64,000 nucleotides of DNA from Marinobacterium halophilum (GCF_003014615.1 NZ_PYGI01000015.1:1-64000); one strand, 5' to 3'; positions 27,665 through 36,451 are shown, counted from the stretch's first letter. Numbers and translations: made by a program. The notes: generated from the sequence alone by a model not told the origin.

Positions 27665-28915
27665 ATGAACAAGACTGAAAACCTCAGCGGGTTTATTCTG
27701 CTGATCCTGATTCTGAGCGCTGGCGGACTGGCCTTGCAGCCTGACATCTTTTTCCGCCTGCTGATCGGCCTCGGCCTCGGCTATGCCTTGACCCGCGCCG
27801 CTCTGGGCTTTGCCGGCAGCGTCAACCGCGCCTACCGTGCCGGTTCCACCAAACTGATGCGCGGCCTGATGCTGATGTTCACTGCGACAGCCGTCGCCTC
27901 TACCGCATTCCTGTACAACCAGAACCCGAAAGACCTGGACCTCTGGGTCAACCCGATCAACGCGGGCCTGATCATCGGCGGCCTGCTGTTCGGCTTTGGC
28001 ATGTCATTCGCCAGCTGCTGCGCTTCCGGTGTGCTCACCTACTTCTCCAGTAACCTGACGCGTCCGGCATTGATCCTGACCTGTTTTGGTGCCGGTGTTT
28101 TCCTCGGTTTCCCGCTACAGGCGACCCAGCCCTGGATTACCGACACCCTGGTATCGACTCAGACCTATGCCAACCAGGGTGTCTACCTGCCGGACCTGTT
28201 CCCGAACGACCCGATGAAGGGCTACTTCGGCGCGATCCTGCTGACCGTATTCTTTGCGGCTTTTGTCAGCTGGCTGGCGCATCGCTATGAACAGCGCCGC
28301 CGTCGCAATGACACCTATATAGGGGTTGCCGCCGAACACGCCCAGGCCGAGCAGAAGCCGCACAACCTGGGTGAATATCCCTTCTTCAGTCGCCAGACCT
28401 ACGAAGCGCTATTCGTCTCGCGCTGGTCAATGACCACAGGGATCGCCGTGATCGTGGTATTGTTCACCCTGCTGATGGGCATCACAGGCGCGGGCTGGGG
28501 CGCATCTACCCCGTTCGGCCTCTGGTTCGGTCGTCTGCTGATCGCCTTCGGTACAGACCCGGCCGCTATTGCCGAGTTTACCCACCGACCGGTCCAGGCT
28601 TTTACCATGCCGTTCTTCAGCCATCCGGTAAACGTGCAGAACATCGGCATCATGCTCGGCTCTGTCGTTTCCCTGCTGCTGGCCGGCCGCTTCTTCAGTG
28701 GCATGTCGAAGATGCGCCTGAGCCTGAAAGAAGCGGTATTGCTGATCATTGCCGGCCTGGCCATGGGCCTGGGCACTCGCTTCGCCAACGGCTGCAATGT
28801 AGGTGCCCTGTTCACTCCGATCGCCAACTTTTCGCTGTCCGGCTGGATCTTCCTGATCGTCATGGTTGCCGGCGGCGTCATCGGCAACGTAACCGGAAAA
28901 CGTCTGCAGTCATAA
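27665..28915 (+). CDS. YeeE/YedE-family sulfur-compound transporter
   Basis: 416 residues, about ten membrane helices. Two conserved cysteine segments, GMSFASCCASGVLTYFS in the first half and RFANGCNVGALFTPI in the second, match the thiosulfate transporter (TsuA) family, in which these cysteines relay the sulfur compound across the inner membrane. Probably imports thiosulfate or a related sulfur species. It is monocistronic; the 71 bases after its stop hold a large palindrome belonging to the next gene. Confidence 0.87.
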   Translation: MNKTENLSGFILLILILSAGGLALQPDIFFRLLIGLGLGYALTRAALGFAGSVNRAYRAGSTKLMRGLMLMFTATAVASTAFLYNQNPKDLDLWVNPINAGLIIGGLLFGFGMSFASCCASGVLTYFSSNLTRPALILTCFGAGVFLGFPLQATQPWITDTLVSTQTYANQGVYLPDLFPNDPMKGYFGAILLTVFFAAFVSWLAHRYEQRRRRNDTYIGVAAEHAQAEQKPHNLGEYPFFSRQTYEALFVSRWSMTTGIAVIVVLFTLLMGITGAGWGASTPFGLWFGRLLIAFGTDPAAIAEFTHRPVQAFTMPFFSHPVNVQNIGIMLGSVVSLLLAGRFFSGMSKMRLSLKEAVLLIIAGLAMGLGTRFANGCNVGALFTPIANFSLSGWIFLIVMVAGGVIGNVTGKRLQS

Positions 28916-28942
28916 TCCACGCTTGAAAAACCGACGGGCCGC

Positions 28943-28978
28943 CCACATGATGTGTAATACCTGTTACACATCATGTGG
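28943..28978. promoter_or_regulatory. 36-bp perfect inverted repeat over the ribosome site of the OYE gene
   Basis: Arms of 15 bases (28943-28957 and 28964-28978; core CACATGATGTGTAA and its complement) flank a TACCTG loop. Each arm contains its own palindrome, CACATGATGTG and CACATCATGTG, with centres 23 bp apart, about two helix turns. The right arm reaches into the TGGAG ribosome site of the gene starting at 28987. It could be a double operator for a dimeric repressor, an RNA hairpin hiding the ribosome site, or both. Confidence 0.65.
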
Positions 28979-28986
28979 AGTGTCCG

Positions 28987-30045
28987 ATGCCAACCCTTTT
29001 TGATCCCCTGCAGGCAGGTGCCCTGCGACTGCGCAACCGTATCGTTATGGCCCCACTGACCCGCTGCCGCGCGGATGCCGAGCGCGTGCCCGGCGAGCTG
29101 ATGGTGGAGTATTATCGCCAGCGCGCCAATGCCGGTCTGATCATCTCTGAAGCCACCGCTGTCACGCCAATGGGCGTCGGTTACCCTGACACTCCAGGGA
29201 TCTGGTCTGATGAACAGATCGAAGGCTGGAAGAAAGTCACCGACGCGGTCCATGCCGAAGGCGGACTGATCGTACTGCAGCTGTGGCATGTAGGCCGCAT
29301 CTCTCACCCCTGCTACCTGGATGGAGCATTACCAGTGGCCCCCAGCCCCATTCAGCCCGATGGACATGTCAGCCTGATCCGACCGAAAACACCCTATGTC
29401 ACGCCGCGCGCACTGGAGGTCGACGAGATTCCCGGCATTATCAAGGCATATCGCAAAGGTGCCGAAAATGCCAAAGCGGCCGGCTTTGACGGCGTAGAAA
29501 TCCACGGTGCCAACGGCTATCTGCTTGAGCAGTTCCTGCTCGACGGCAGCAACCAGCGCACCGATGCCTACGGCGGCTCGCTGGAAAACCGCGCCCGCCT
29601 GATGTTGGAAGTGACCGATGCCGTGATTTCCGTCTGGGGCGCTGACCGTGTCGGCATGCACCTGTCACCACGCGCCGATGCCCATGATGTCAGCGTCAGC
29701 GACCGGGAAGGTACCTACGGTTACATTGCAGAAGAACTGGGGAAACGTAAGTTGGCCTTTATCTGTACCCGCGAGCATGTTGCCGACGACAGCATCAGCC
29801 CGATGCTGAAAGAACGTTTCGGCGGGGTCTACATCGCCAACGAAAACTTCACTGGTGAAAGCGCTGCCGAACATGTGAGCAACGGTCAGGCGGATGCCGT
29901 CGCCTTTGGTAAACCCTACATTGCCAATCCGGACTTGGCTGCGCGCATCGCCAAGGAAACCGGCTGGAATGAGCAGGATCCGTCGACATTCTATGCCGCA
30001 GGCCCTGGAGGCTATATCGATTATCCGGCGCTGAGCCACGCATAA
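28987..30045 (+). CDS. nemA: Old Yellow Enzyme family alkene reductase (NemA/XenB type)
   Basis: 352 residues from the ATG at 28987, seven bases after TGGAG; GTG at 28975 lies inside the palindrome. Motifs: LRNRIVMAPLTRCRA at the start, WHVGRISHPCY, EIHGANGYLLEQFLLDGSNQRTD split around the active-site His/Asn, and YGGSLENRARL. These are classical OYE flavin-binding residues. The enzyme reduces activated alkenes, quinones, nitro compounds or N-ethylmaleimide with NADPH. It is a single gene bounded by a palindromic operator and a strong terminator, so it is probably induced by electrophiles. Confidence 0.9.
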   Translation: MPTLFDPLQAGALRLRNRIVMAPLTRCRADAERVPGELMVEYYRQRANAGLIISEATAVTPMGVGYPDTPGIWSDEQIEGWKKVTDAVHAEGGLIVLQLWHVGRISHPCYLDGALPVAPSPIQPDGHVSLIRPKTPYVTPRALEVDEIPGIIKAYRKGAENAKAAGFDGVEIHGANGYLLEQFLLDGSNQRTDAYGGSLENRARLMLEVTDAVISVWGADRVGMHLSPRADAHDVSVSDREGTYGYIAEELGKRKLAFICTREHVADDSISPMLKERFGGVYIANENFTGESAAEHVSNGQADAVAFGKPYIANPDLAARIAKETGWNEQDPSTFYAAGPGGYIDYPALSHA

Positions 30046-30078
30046 AAAAACGCCCCTTTTATTGAGGGGCGTTTTTTT
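30045..30078. terminator. Bidirectional intrinsic terminator
   Basis: AAAAAACGCCCCT (30045-30057) and AGGGGCGTTTTTT (from 30065) form a GC-rich stem with a 7-base loop. The A-run and T-run on the two sides let it work for the rightward OYE gene and for the leftward phenol operon, whose last gene ends at 30095. Confidence 0.9.
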
Positions 30079-30094
30079 GTGCAGTGTGGTCAGA

Positions 30095-31018
30095 TCACGT
30101 CAGCACGGTCAGGAAACGCTCATTGAGCTGGCGGTCATGGTAGAAGATCGCCTTGCCCAGTTTATCGGCATCCCAGGTAACCGGTTCGTGATCCGGATAA
30201 TGATAATCGCCGCCGCAGAACACTTCGGTTCGATTACCCGATGGATCAAAGAAGTAGATGGTTTTCCCATGTGTCAGGCCATGACGGGTCGGGCCGATGT
30301 CGATCGATGTATCAGTCATGGAAATCAGGTCCGCCGCACGCAGCACGTCTTCCCAGGTTTCCAGGAAGAATGACGCATGGTGGAACTTGCCCGGTTCCGG
30401 ATGATCGATAAACGCAACATCGTGTGCCTTCATACTCGCAGTCAGGAACTGGGCGACCCGCGTGCCATCCGGGGTAACCACCTGTTCAGCCAAGTCAAAG
30501 CCCAGCACGTCTCGGAACAGCTCCAGTGTGCGATCCAGGTCAGTCCCGTACAACAAGCAATGATCAAAACGAGTGGCCTTAATGCCCTGTAGGCCACGCG
30601 GCCACGCTTCGGGGTTACGGTTATCCACCCCCCACTTTCCGGTCTGTTGCTTGGTCGCAAACAGCTCGAAATCATGTCCACTGGGTGCCCTAAAGCGCAG
30701 GCGACGCCCGCAGTCCTTAAGCTCACCTGCCGCGATCACATCCACGGCGCAACCGAAGGCAACCAGATCCTCGTGTAATCGGTCCAACGTGCCTTCATCC
30801 AGGCACTTGAAGCCCATAAAATCCATACCCGCTTGATCCGCTTCACGCAGCACGACCGAGAATTTATCGACCTCGGTCCAGGCTTTCAGATAAACACGTC
30901 CTTCATCATCACGGTCCATCTCGATCAGCCCGAGCAGATCAACGTAGTGCTTCAGAGCTTCATCCATATCCAGCACACGAATTTGCACATGCCCCGGCCG
31001 CATTACACCTTTTTTCAT
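30095..31018 (-). CDS. dmpB: Catechol 2,3-dioxygenase, phenol-operon copy
   Basis: 307 residues from the ATG at 31018, six bases after GGTG; this is exactly the XylE/DmpB length. Iron ligands His153, His214 and Glu265 fall at the same numbers as in XylE, and the extradiol signature around [19 protein letters not shown] is intact. It cleaves catechol next to the hydroxyls to 2-hydroxymuconic semialdehyde. It follows the DmpQ-type ferredoxin gene by 20 bases and ends the phenol hydroxylase operon. By eye it differs from the second copy at 61357-62280 at 38 of 307 positions (about 88 percent identity), mostly in residues 72-115. Confidence 0.97.
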   Translation of the reverse strand: MKKGVMRPGHVQIRVLDMDEALKHYVDLLGLIEMDRDDEGRVYLKAWTEVDKFSVVLREADQAGMDFMGFKCLDEGTLDRLHEDLVAFGCAVDVIAAGELKDCGRRLRFRAPSGHDFELFATKQQTGKWGVDNRNPEAWPRGLQGIKATRFDHCLLYGTDLDRTLELFRDVLGFDLAEQVVTPDGTRVAQFLTASMKAHDVAFIDHPEPGKFHHASFFLETWEDVLRAADLISMTDTSIDIGPTRHGLTHGKTIYFFDPSGNRTEVFCGGDYHYPDHEPVTWDADKLGKAIFYHDRQLNERFLTVLT

Positions 31019-31038
31019 GTTATTCACCTTTTATTGTT

Positions 31039-31404
31039 CTATTGGTCATGTTGAGCGGCCGCTTGGCAGCGACTGCCAACCTCGGGCGGATCAGGCTCTA
31101 TCAACAAATCACTGCGGGCAAACACTCGACAAGCCAGCACTGTGCCTTCGGACTCCTGTTCCGATGAAATCCAGGCACGGCTCATGCGCTTGCTGAAATA
31201 ATCACCCTGCAAAATACGGATACGGCATTGCCCACAGCCGCCCCCACGGCAGCCCACAGCAATAAGATGCTGACCAGCACGTTCCATGGACACCAACACA
31301 CTGACATCCGGTCTGGCCTGAAAACCGACCTTTTGCTCATGCAGCGAAATACGGTGTGCGGTCTGCGTACCCTCTTCAATGCAAATTTGCTTATTATTAT
31401 TCAT
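31039..31404 (-). CDS. dmpQ: Chloroplast-type 2Fe-2S ferredoxin for reactivation of catechol dioxygenase
   Basis: 121 residues from the ATG at 31404, eight bases after GAGG. Cysteines in VGCRGGGCGQCRIRI followed by LACRV give the C-x4-C-x2-C...C pattern of plant-type ferredoxins. XylT and DmpQ, at the same place just before catechol 2,3-dioxygenase, re-reduce the ferric iron of that enzyme after inactivation by substituted catechols. The same role is likely here. A 143-bp gap separates it from dmpP and contains only a small inverted repeat (ATCGGT-TCTAT-ACCGAT, 31439-31455). Confidence 0.9.
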   Translation of the reverse strand: MNNNKQICIEEGTQTAHRISLHEQKVGFQARPDVSVLVSMERAGQHLIAVGCRGGGCGQCRIRILQGDYFSKRMSRAWISSEQESEGTVLACRVFARSDLLIEPDPPEVGSRCQAAAQHDQ

Positions 31405-31547
31405 GCTATCGACCTCACTTCCTGCCCGGGCCACGGACATCGGTTCTATACCGATCATCGGCTGTTGTGCCCCATGCATCCAGCCACAACGATGGAAAGA
31501 TATGATCCCGAAAGCGGTTTTACCTTTATCCAGAACCTGGCCTCTGT

Positions 31548-32609
31548 TCAGATCCTCTTGAACAGTGCCGAACGCGAGAGCTCTTCCGCACCGTCGGCGG
31601 CCGTCAGGAAACGCTCCATGTGAATGTCACGCTCGAACAGACGCCCCTGCATCAAAGCAGTAATTGCAGCATCAATCATGGGCGGCGGCCCACACAAATA
31701 CGCCTTATGACCATTGAAGCGATTATCAAAGTACTTGATCGCAGCCTCATGTACGAAGCCCTGGAAACCTTCCCAGTTATCCTCGTCCAGCGGCGCGTTG
31801 AGTGCCGGAATGTAATGGAAGTGGTCATGTTCACGATCGAGTGCTTCAAACAGTTCCCGGTTATATAGCTCGGCCACGTTACGGGCGCCCTGGAACAGAT
31901 AAATCTGGCGCGCGTCGCCCTCCTCCAGCATGTCGAGGATCATCGACTGGGGACTGGACAGACCCGAACCACCTGCTATAAAAATCGCGCCCTGTTCATC
32001 AGATTTACGCACGAAGAACTGACCGTAGGGACCGGAAACATCCAGCGTATCGCCCACCCGCAGGGTTTCATGCAGCCAAGTGGTACCGGCGCCGTTGGGT
32101 ACCAACCGCACATGCAACTCTAACCCGCGACTGTTAGACGGTTTGTTGGCGATGGAAAACGCACGAGTACCCTCAACACCCGGGATACGCAGATTGATGT
32201 ACTGTCCCGCCTGAAACTCCATGTCATCATCAAGCTCAAGGGTAATGCCCTTGATCGTCGGTGACAGATTCACCACATCGGTCACGGTACCGACGAAGTC
32301 ACGCACCGGATAACCGGCAAAGTCCGGGTCAACATCGATATCGGCTTCAATCACCATGTCGGATTCCGGTGTGGCGCAGCAAACCAGCACCTTACCTTCC
32401 TCACGTTCCATGTCCATCAACGCGAAGGGAGAGGCATTGCCCAGATCGGCATCACCCTCCAGCACCTGCACCTTGCAGGTCGCACAGGTCCCATGGCCAC
32501 AGGCAAATGGCAACCAGACCCCTTGGCGTAAGGCCGCGTCAAGGATGGTCTGGCCTTCATCGACTTCGATCACATCTCCAGTCGGTTCTACAGTCACTTC
32601 GTAACTCAT
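31548..32609 (-). CDS. dmpP: Phenol hydroxylase reductase component
   Basis: 353 residues from the ATG at 32609 with GAGGAG upstream, the same length as DmpP. N-terminal 2Fe-2S domain (ACGHGTCATCKVQVLEG and a later VLVCCAT), then FAD domain with RAFSIANKPS and NAD domain with GGSGLSSPQSM. It passes electrons from NADH through FAD and the iron-sulfur centre to the diiron hydroxylase DmpLNO. It follows dmpO by 11 bases. Confidence 0.96.
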   Translation of the reverse strand: MSYEVTVEPTGDVIEVDEGQTILDAALRQGVWLPFACGHGTCATCKVQVLEGDADLGNASPFALMDMEREEGKVLVCCATPESDMVIEADIDVDPDFAGYPVRDFVGTVTDVVNLSPTIKGITLELDDDMEFQAGQYINLRIPGVEGTRAFSIANKPSNSRGLELHVRLVPNGAGTTWLHETLRVGDTLDVSGPYGQFFVRKSDEQGAIFIAGGSGLSSPQSMILDMLEEGDARQIYLFQGARNVAELYNRELFEALDREHDHFHYIPALNAPLDEDNWEGFQGFVHEAAIKYFDNRFNGHKAYLCGPPPMIDAAITALMQGRLFERDIHMERFLTAADGAEELSRSALFKRI

Positions 32610-32620
32610 AACGGCTCTCC

Positions 32621-32983
32621 TCAAACGCCAGCGTTCTGATAGCCCTTGAGTTCAGGCGTTTGGAAACGTAGCAGCGACTTGTGGCCGATACCTTGATCCT
32701 TGAGTGCCACATCCAGCTGCGGTGCAAACGGTTTACTGTCCAACATCCAGGTCGCAGTAGACCAGTCGATTTTTTCCCACTCTGGGTGCAGCGAAAAGCC
32801 TTCTGGCATCACCTCTTCCAGCAGAGTGCGGAACGGAGTCTCCGGCGGTAGTGGGTAGGCAAAGGCGGCACAGAACATCAGGTGATGGTCCCAGCCTACA
32901 TAGACCACTTGGTTACCGTTGAAATTCTCAATGCGGTCTTTGATATCGCCGACATAGTCCGGCGTAATGGCTTGTACTGGCAT
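32621..32983 (-). CDS. dmpO: Phenol hydroxylase oxygenase small subunit (gamma)
   Basis: 120 residues from the ATG at 32983 with GAGGAT upstream; matches DmpO length. Begins MPVQAITPDYVGDIKDRIEN and contains FAAFAYPLPPETPF-like sequence (CAAFAYPLPPETPFRTLLEE). Third subunit of the hydroxylase together with DmpL and DmpN; it stabilises the complex and has no metal site of its own. Situated in the standard order between dmpN and dmpP. Confidence 0.93.
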   Translation of the reverse strand: MPVQAITPDYVGDIKDRIENFNGNQVVYVGWDHHLMFCAAFAYPLPPETPFRTLLEEVMPEGFSLHPEWEKIDWSTATWMLDSKPFAPQLDVALKDQGIGHKSLLRFQTPELKGYQNAGV

Positions 32984-33062
32984 TATTATTATCCTCAGCT
33001 TGTTCTTGATTCTCAGGCCAGCCTGAGAAGCGGCTGCTAACGCAGCGCTTCTCACGGATTGA

Positions 33063-34565
33063 TCAGGCGACGCCCTTCCACTTCTTCCAACGTTCTTCGT
33101 CCGGCGAACCTTTCATGTCCATGTTGTCTACACCGACATTCATCTGGTAGTAGTCGCGCAGCACATCTTCCACATCCGGACCACCACAATTGCCCTGGAA
33201 AATCTGGTGTACCGGCAGCCAGGATTGAACGTATTTCTCCGGCTCATCTTCAAAAATGTCGTGGCAGCCATCAGAGCAGAAATGATAACGATCGCCCTTA
33301 TAGATTGAGTCGCGGTAGCTGATCTGGGTCGGATCATCCATTTCGGTAAACAGCATTGGAATCTGGCAGATGGTGCACAACTGCGGCAGCGCTTTGGTAT
33401 AGAAACGCTCGCCTTTGGCTTCCATCTCTTTGGCCAGCTCCCAACGCGGACGGTAATATTTATCGAAGGTGTCTGGGTACTTCTCGCTTAACCAATCCAA
33501 CTCTTCGTCACTCGGAATCCAGGTATGGAAACCAGCCGCATGACCGTGGGTATAGAACGTCCACCACGCCTGATGGGAAACGTGCTCTTTTTCCTTTTCA
33601 ATAGTCTCAGCATACTTAGGCATGCGGATACCGTAACGGGCCAGATCCTTGAACAGTGCACCACCAGCCTCTTCGAAATAAACCTCCCAGGCCTCCTTCC
33701 AGCTCATCACCTTGTTAGGCAGCATGTAGTCCATCATCATCGATACGATGGTGAGCAGACGGGTACCACGCCAGAACCACTTGTCGATCCACTTCTGCAC
33801 GATCGGCACGTTGTCCTCGTGCTGCTCCAACAGGAACTTGATTACTTCCAGACCCAGGGTCATGTGACGCGCTTCATCGGACTGCGCCGAGAAACCGAAA
33901 GTCACCGTGGCCATGTCGCCGTTATACGCAGCACCAGACATGAACGGCACGAACAGCAGGTTGGTCAGTACGTACTCAAAGCTGAAGCCGATCGCCACCA
34001 TGAACTCGAACGGGCCGGCGGCACGGGCATCGTTGAAGAACGACTTGGGCACGGACAGGTACCAGACGCGGTCATGCATATGCGACCAGTCCTGCAGGCC
34101 GTCGAAGAACTTGTTGTAGTGGCTCATGGCATGAACCTGCGTCTGCACATGACGCAGCTCGTCGATCGCCTGCATCTGACAGGCGACACGGGCACCAACT
34201 CCGCCAAACTGACGACCGGTGTGGGCAAAGCCCTGGAACGCCTGGTATTCCAGCGGCGAGACGCCGGTCAGAAAGATCTTCAGGGCATTGACGTAACGCG
34301 GATCCGAGATGTTCAGCTGGCCGTTATTCTGGGCAAATGCATCAAAAATCGCGTAGAGCTTGCGCTCCTTCTCGGCCTGATATTTCCAGTAAGTATCCAT
34401 GGTCAGGCGGAAGGGGTCTTCCCACTTGGACCAGTCGGTGATCTTGATCCCCTCGAACTCTTCAAACGGAAATGCTTTGCTGCGGTCTTCGTAGGAAAAG
34501 TCCCAGTCCAGATCTCGGGTCAATAGGCGGTATTTATCTTTGATGTTGAGTTTCTTGGCTGCCAT
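33063..34565 (-). CDS. dmpN: Phenol hydroxylase oxygenase large subunit (diiron)
   Basis: 500 residues from the ATG at 34565 with GGTG upstream (GTG at 34574 also in frame). All six diiron ligands of bacterial multicomponent monooxygenases can be placed: Glu106, Glu136, His139 (DELRH), Glu197, Glu231 and His234 (DEARH). A C-terminal YHS-like segment has CTICQIPM and FCSDGCHDIFEDEPEKY, a probable zinc site. It hydroxylates phenol, and often cresols or benzene, to catechol using O2. Core of the dmpKLMNOP operon. Confidence 0.97.
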   Translation of the reverse strand: MAAKKLNIKDKYRLLTRDLDWDFSYEDRSKAFPFEEFEGIKITDWSKWEDPFRLTMDTYWKYQAEKERKLYAIFDAFAQNNGQLNISDPRYVNALKIFLTGVSPLEYQAFQGFAHTGRQFGGVGARVACQMQAIDELRHVQTQVHAMSHYNKFFDGLQDWSHMHDRVWYLSVPKSFFNDARAAGPFEFMVAIGFSFEYVLTNLLFVPFMSGAAYNGDMATVTFGFSAQSDEARHMTLGLEVIKFLLEQHEDNVPIVQKWIDKWFWRGTRLLTIVSMMMDYMLPNKVMSWKEAWEVYFEEAGGALFKDLARYGIRMPKYAETIEKEKEHVSHQAWWTFYTHGHAAGFHTWIPSDEELDWLSEKYPDTFDKYYRPRWELAKEMEAKGERFYTKALPQLCTICQIPMLFTEMDDPTQISYRDSIYKGDRYHFCSDGCHDIFEDEPEKYVQSWLPVHQIFQGNCGGPDVEDVLRDYYQMNVGVDNMDMKGSPDEERWKKWKGVA

Positions 34566-34581
34566 CGGGTTCACCTTTTTA

Positions 34582-34851
34582 TTATTCGTTCCAAGTCAGC
34601 GTCAGCTGATCGTCGTCTTCGTCCACGTTGCCACCGAGGGTGATCAGATTGACGTGCAATTCCTGCACATCCCAGTCACGGCCAATTTTTTCTTCAACGG
34701 TTTCGCGCTTGACCGCCAGAAAGCCTTCGGCCTCAATGCGGATCATGGCGGGCATATGGAGCACAGTTACATCGGGATTATCTGCCTCGATCGCTTCGAC
34801 GATGTAGCGAGATTCATCGTTATCCTGGAGCGCGATATATACTTTGGACAT
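34582..34851 (-). CDS. dmpM: Phenol hydroxylase effector (coupling) protein
   Basis: 89 residues, the usual DmpM length, with no cofactor motif. MSKVYIALQDNDESRYIVEA and WDVQELHVNLITLGGNVDEDDD are typical of MmoB/DmpM effectors. It binds the hydroxylase near the diiron site and is needed for turnover. Located between dmpL and dmpN with short gaps, each gene having its own ribosome site. Confidence 0.95.
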   Translation of the reverse strand: MSKVYIALQDNDESRYIVEAIEADNPDVTVLHMPAMIRIEAEGFLAVKRETVEEKIGRDWDVQELHVNLITLGGNVDEDDDQLTLTWNE

Positions 34852-34883
34852 GGGTCTGGTTCCTTCTTATTTTATGCGGGCGG

Positions 34884-35867
34884 TTATTTGATGCCGGCTT
34901 TGGCGACCCGCTTGTCCAGCTGCTCAAGAGCTGCGGCCAGAGCGTTTTCACCCAGCATCGCCTCGGCCAGCGGCGCCAGCGCTTCGGCTGCCTTACCACG
35001 CCATTTTTCGATCCACTGCGCCAGTAATGCCTTATTGGCATCGGACTCGGAAACGGCTGTTTTCAGGACCGCATCCATCCAGCGGATCGCATCCTTGTTC
35101 CACAGCTGCATAAACTCGATCAGCATGCCAATATCCTGGGCACCCTGTTCGCTCAACTGCTGATCAAACTGGTTGTACACCAGGTCGGTCGTCAGGGCGT
35201 CGATGACCAGGTTCTGCGCCAGCATCACTTCAAACCAGTCTTCAGTGACCAGTGTTTCCTCACACAAGGCGCGCAGCCCCTGCCAGATATCCGCCTCCAG
35301 CCACTGTTGTTTGGCTTCGACCAGTGCATCACCGGAGTTGCCGTCAAGGATCAAGCCAATACGCGACAGGTATTGCGCCATACCCAGTCGATCCATGCCG
35401 TTATACACAAGTGCCTGGGTAATGGCCGTGCCGTAACCATAGGCAGTGCCGTACATGTTGTTCAGGTTGGCGGTGTGCTCCAAATGGCGCAGCGGTACCA
35501 GGTAGCGGACCACCTGAGCACGGATTGCCTCGGGGATATGGCGTGCCAAGTCGCGCTTTTCAAAGAAACTGTAATTACTCTCGGCCACCTCCTGCATTTT
35601 GGCGCGCTGCTGCACGTAGGTGCCGTAGTAAAATTGGCGCGGGTCCTTGAACGCATACCAGTCGCTCATCACGATCGCGGTGCGGCGCGTATCGTTCAGC
35701 TCCAGCTCCGGCTGCCATAATGGACGGTAGTGAAAGTTGGTTTCCGACTGGAGGTCGTAAGTAGCCTCCTGATAGCGGGTAGCCGGCTTGTCGCCGAAAC
35801 GGCGCTCCACATTGGCGAAGGTATTACGGACCGGTTCCAGCGTGGCGGTTTTGATCTCAATGGTCAT
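34884..35867 (-). CDS. dmpL: Phenol hydroxylase oxygenase beta subunit
   Basis: 327 residues. The ferritin-like helical fold is related to DmpN but lacks the diiron ligands; characteristic stretches are NFHYRPLWQPELELNDTRRT, MSDWYAFKDPRQFYYGTYV and LRHLEHTANLNNMYG. Forms the dimeric (LNO)2 hydroxylase and supports the active-site subunit. Second gene of the operon, 27 bases after dmpK. Confidence 0.95.
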   Translation of the reverse strand: MTIEIKTATLEPVRNTFANVERRFGDKPATRYQEATYDLQSETNFHYRPLWQPELELNDTRRTAIVMSDWYAFKDPRQFYYGTYVQQRAKMQEVAESNYSFFEKRDLARHIPEAIRAQVVRYLVPLRHLEHTANLNNMYGTAYGYGTAITQALVYNGMDRLGMAQYLSRIGLILDGNSGDALVEAKQQWLEADIWQGLRALCEETLVTEDWFEVMLAQNLVIDALTTDLVYNQFDQQLSEQGAQDIGMLIEFMQLWNKDAIRWMDAVLKTAVSESDANKALLAQWIEKWRGKAAEALAPLAEAMLGENALAAALEQLDKRVAKAGIK

Positions 35868-35894
35868 GGAACTCTTCCCAGGCTGCAGTTGTTG

Positions 35895-36209
35895 TTATTC
35901 GGAAGCTCGGTTGTGGTTGTGCGACATCAGCGTTTCTTCACCGTAACGCCACTTTTCCATCTCGGCATCGACGTCACGGATCTGTGCTTCTGTCATGCGC
36001 ACAACATTGTTGGTAATGCAAAAGGCTTCAAACGCCTCTTGAGGCATCACCAATTCGACAAACAGGGAGGGGTCGTCAATGGCAAAATCAAACTCGACAA
36101 AGCGAGCATCCGGTTCGCTGCGAACCCGAATGTATTTGGTCAAACGATCAAAGGGCTGCCGCTTGGGCTGACCATTATCATCGCAGGTGTGCAGTGTGAG
36201 TTTTGTCAT
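35895..36209 (-). CDS. dmpK: Phenol hydroxylase assembly protein
   Basis: 104 residues from the ATG at 36209 with AGGA upstream; a longer frame to 36272 crosses the sigma-54 promoter. Sequence RFVEFDFAIDDPSLFVELVMPQEAFEAFC resembles DmpK/PhK proteins, which help load iron into the hydroxylase and are not part of the mature catalyst. First gene of the phenol operon, transcribed from the -24/-12 promoter at 36252-36269. Confidence 0.92.
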   Translation of the reverse strand: MTKLTLHTCDDNGQPKRQPFDRLTKYIRVRSEPDARFVEFDFAIDDPSLFVELVMPQEAFEAFCITNNVVRMTEAQIRDVDAEMEKWRYGEETLMSHNHNRASE

Positions 36210-36251
36210 TGTTATCCTCTGCTCATCAACGGATCGGTTCACTGAGTAGAA

Positions 36252-36269
36252 AAGCAACCGCCATGCCAA
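36252..36269 (-). promoter_or_regulatory. Sigma-54 (-24/-12) promoter of the phenol hydroxylase operon
   Basis: Minus strand TTGGCATGGCGGTTGCTTT reads TGGCAT-N5-TTGCT, with the invariant GG (36267-36266) and GC (36255-36254) exactly ten bases apart. The expected transcript start is near 36242, about 33 bases before the dmpK ATG. Same organisation as the Pseudomonas Po promoter. Confidence 0.9.
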
Positions 36270-36309
36270 CATGGATACATTCCGAATCAGCCAGCAACAA
36301 AAACACTCT

Positions 36310-36322
36310 AACTAATTGATAA
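36310..36322 (-). promoter_or_regulatory. IHF binding site in the dmpK promoter region
   Basis: Minus strand TATCAATTAGTTA is a full match to the IHF consensus WATCAANNNNTTR. It lies between the -24/-12 promoter and the upstream activator sites, where IHF bends the DNA in Po and Pu. Confidence 0.7.
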
Positions 36323-36402
36323 TATTTAACTTAAAAAACAGAAAACGGCTGAAATATGCTGTTTCAGCCTCTCCTTCTTGAAAATACCCACCCGTGATGG
36401 CC

Positions 36403-36449
36403 TAACCAAATGATGAAAAAATGGCAGGATTCATCGATCAAATGATCGA
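36403..36449. promoter_or_regulatory. Paired DmpR/XylR-type upstream activating sites
   Basis: Site A, TCGATCAAATGATCGA (36434-36449), is a palindrome with perfect 7-bp arms close to the known TTGATCAATTGATCAA. Site B, CTAACCAAATGATGAA (36403-36418), is a degenerate copy. They are 31 bp apart, three helix turns, as in Po and Pu, and about 170-200 bp upstream of the predicted start. Confidence 0.8.
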
Positions 36450-36451
36450 CC

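Noticed and set aside
28943-28978. Palindrome before the OYE gene as a terminator for the YeeE/YedE gene
   Set aside because: No T-run on the rightward strand and AT-rich stem; overlap with the ribosome site fits regulation better.
31439-31455. Inverted repeat ATCGGT-TCTAT-ACCGAT between dmpP and dmpQ as a terminator
   Set aside because: Short, no T-run, and lies inside an operon whose downstream genes are expected to be expressed.
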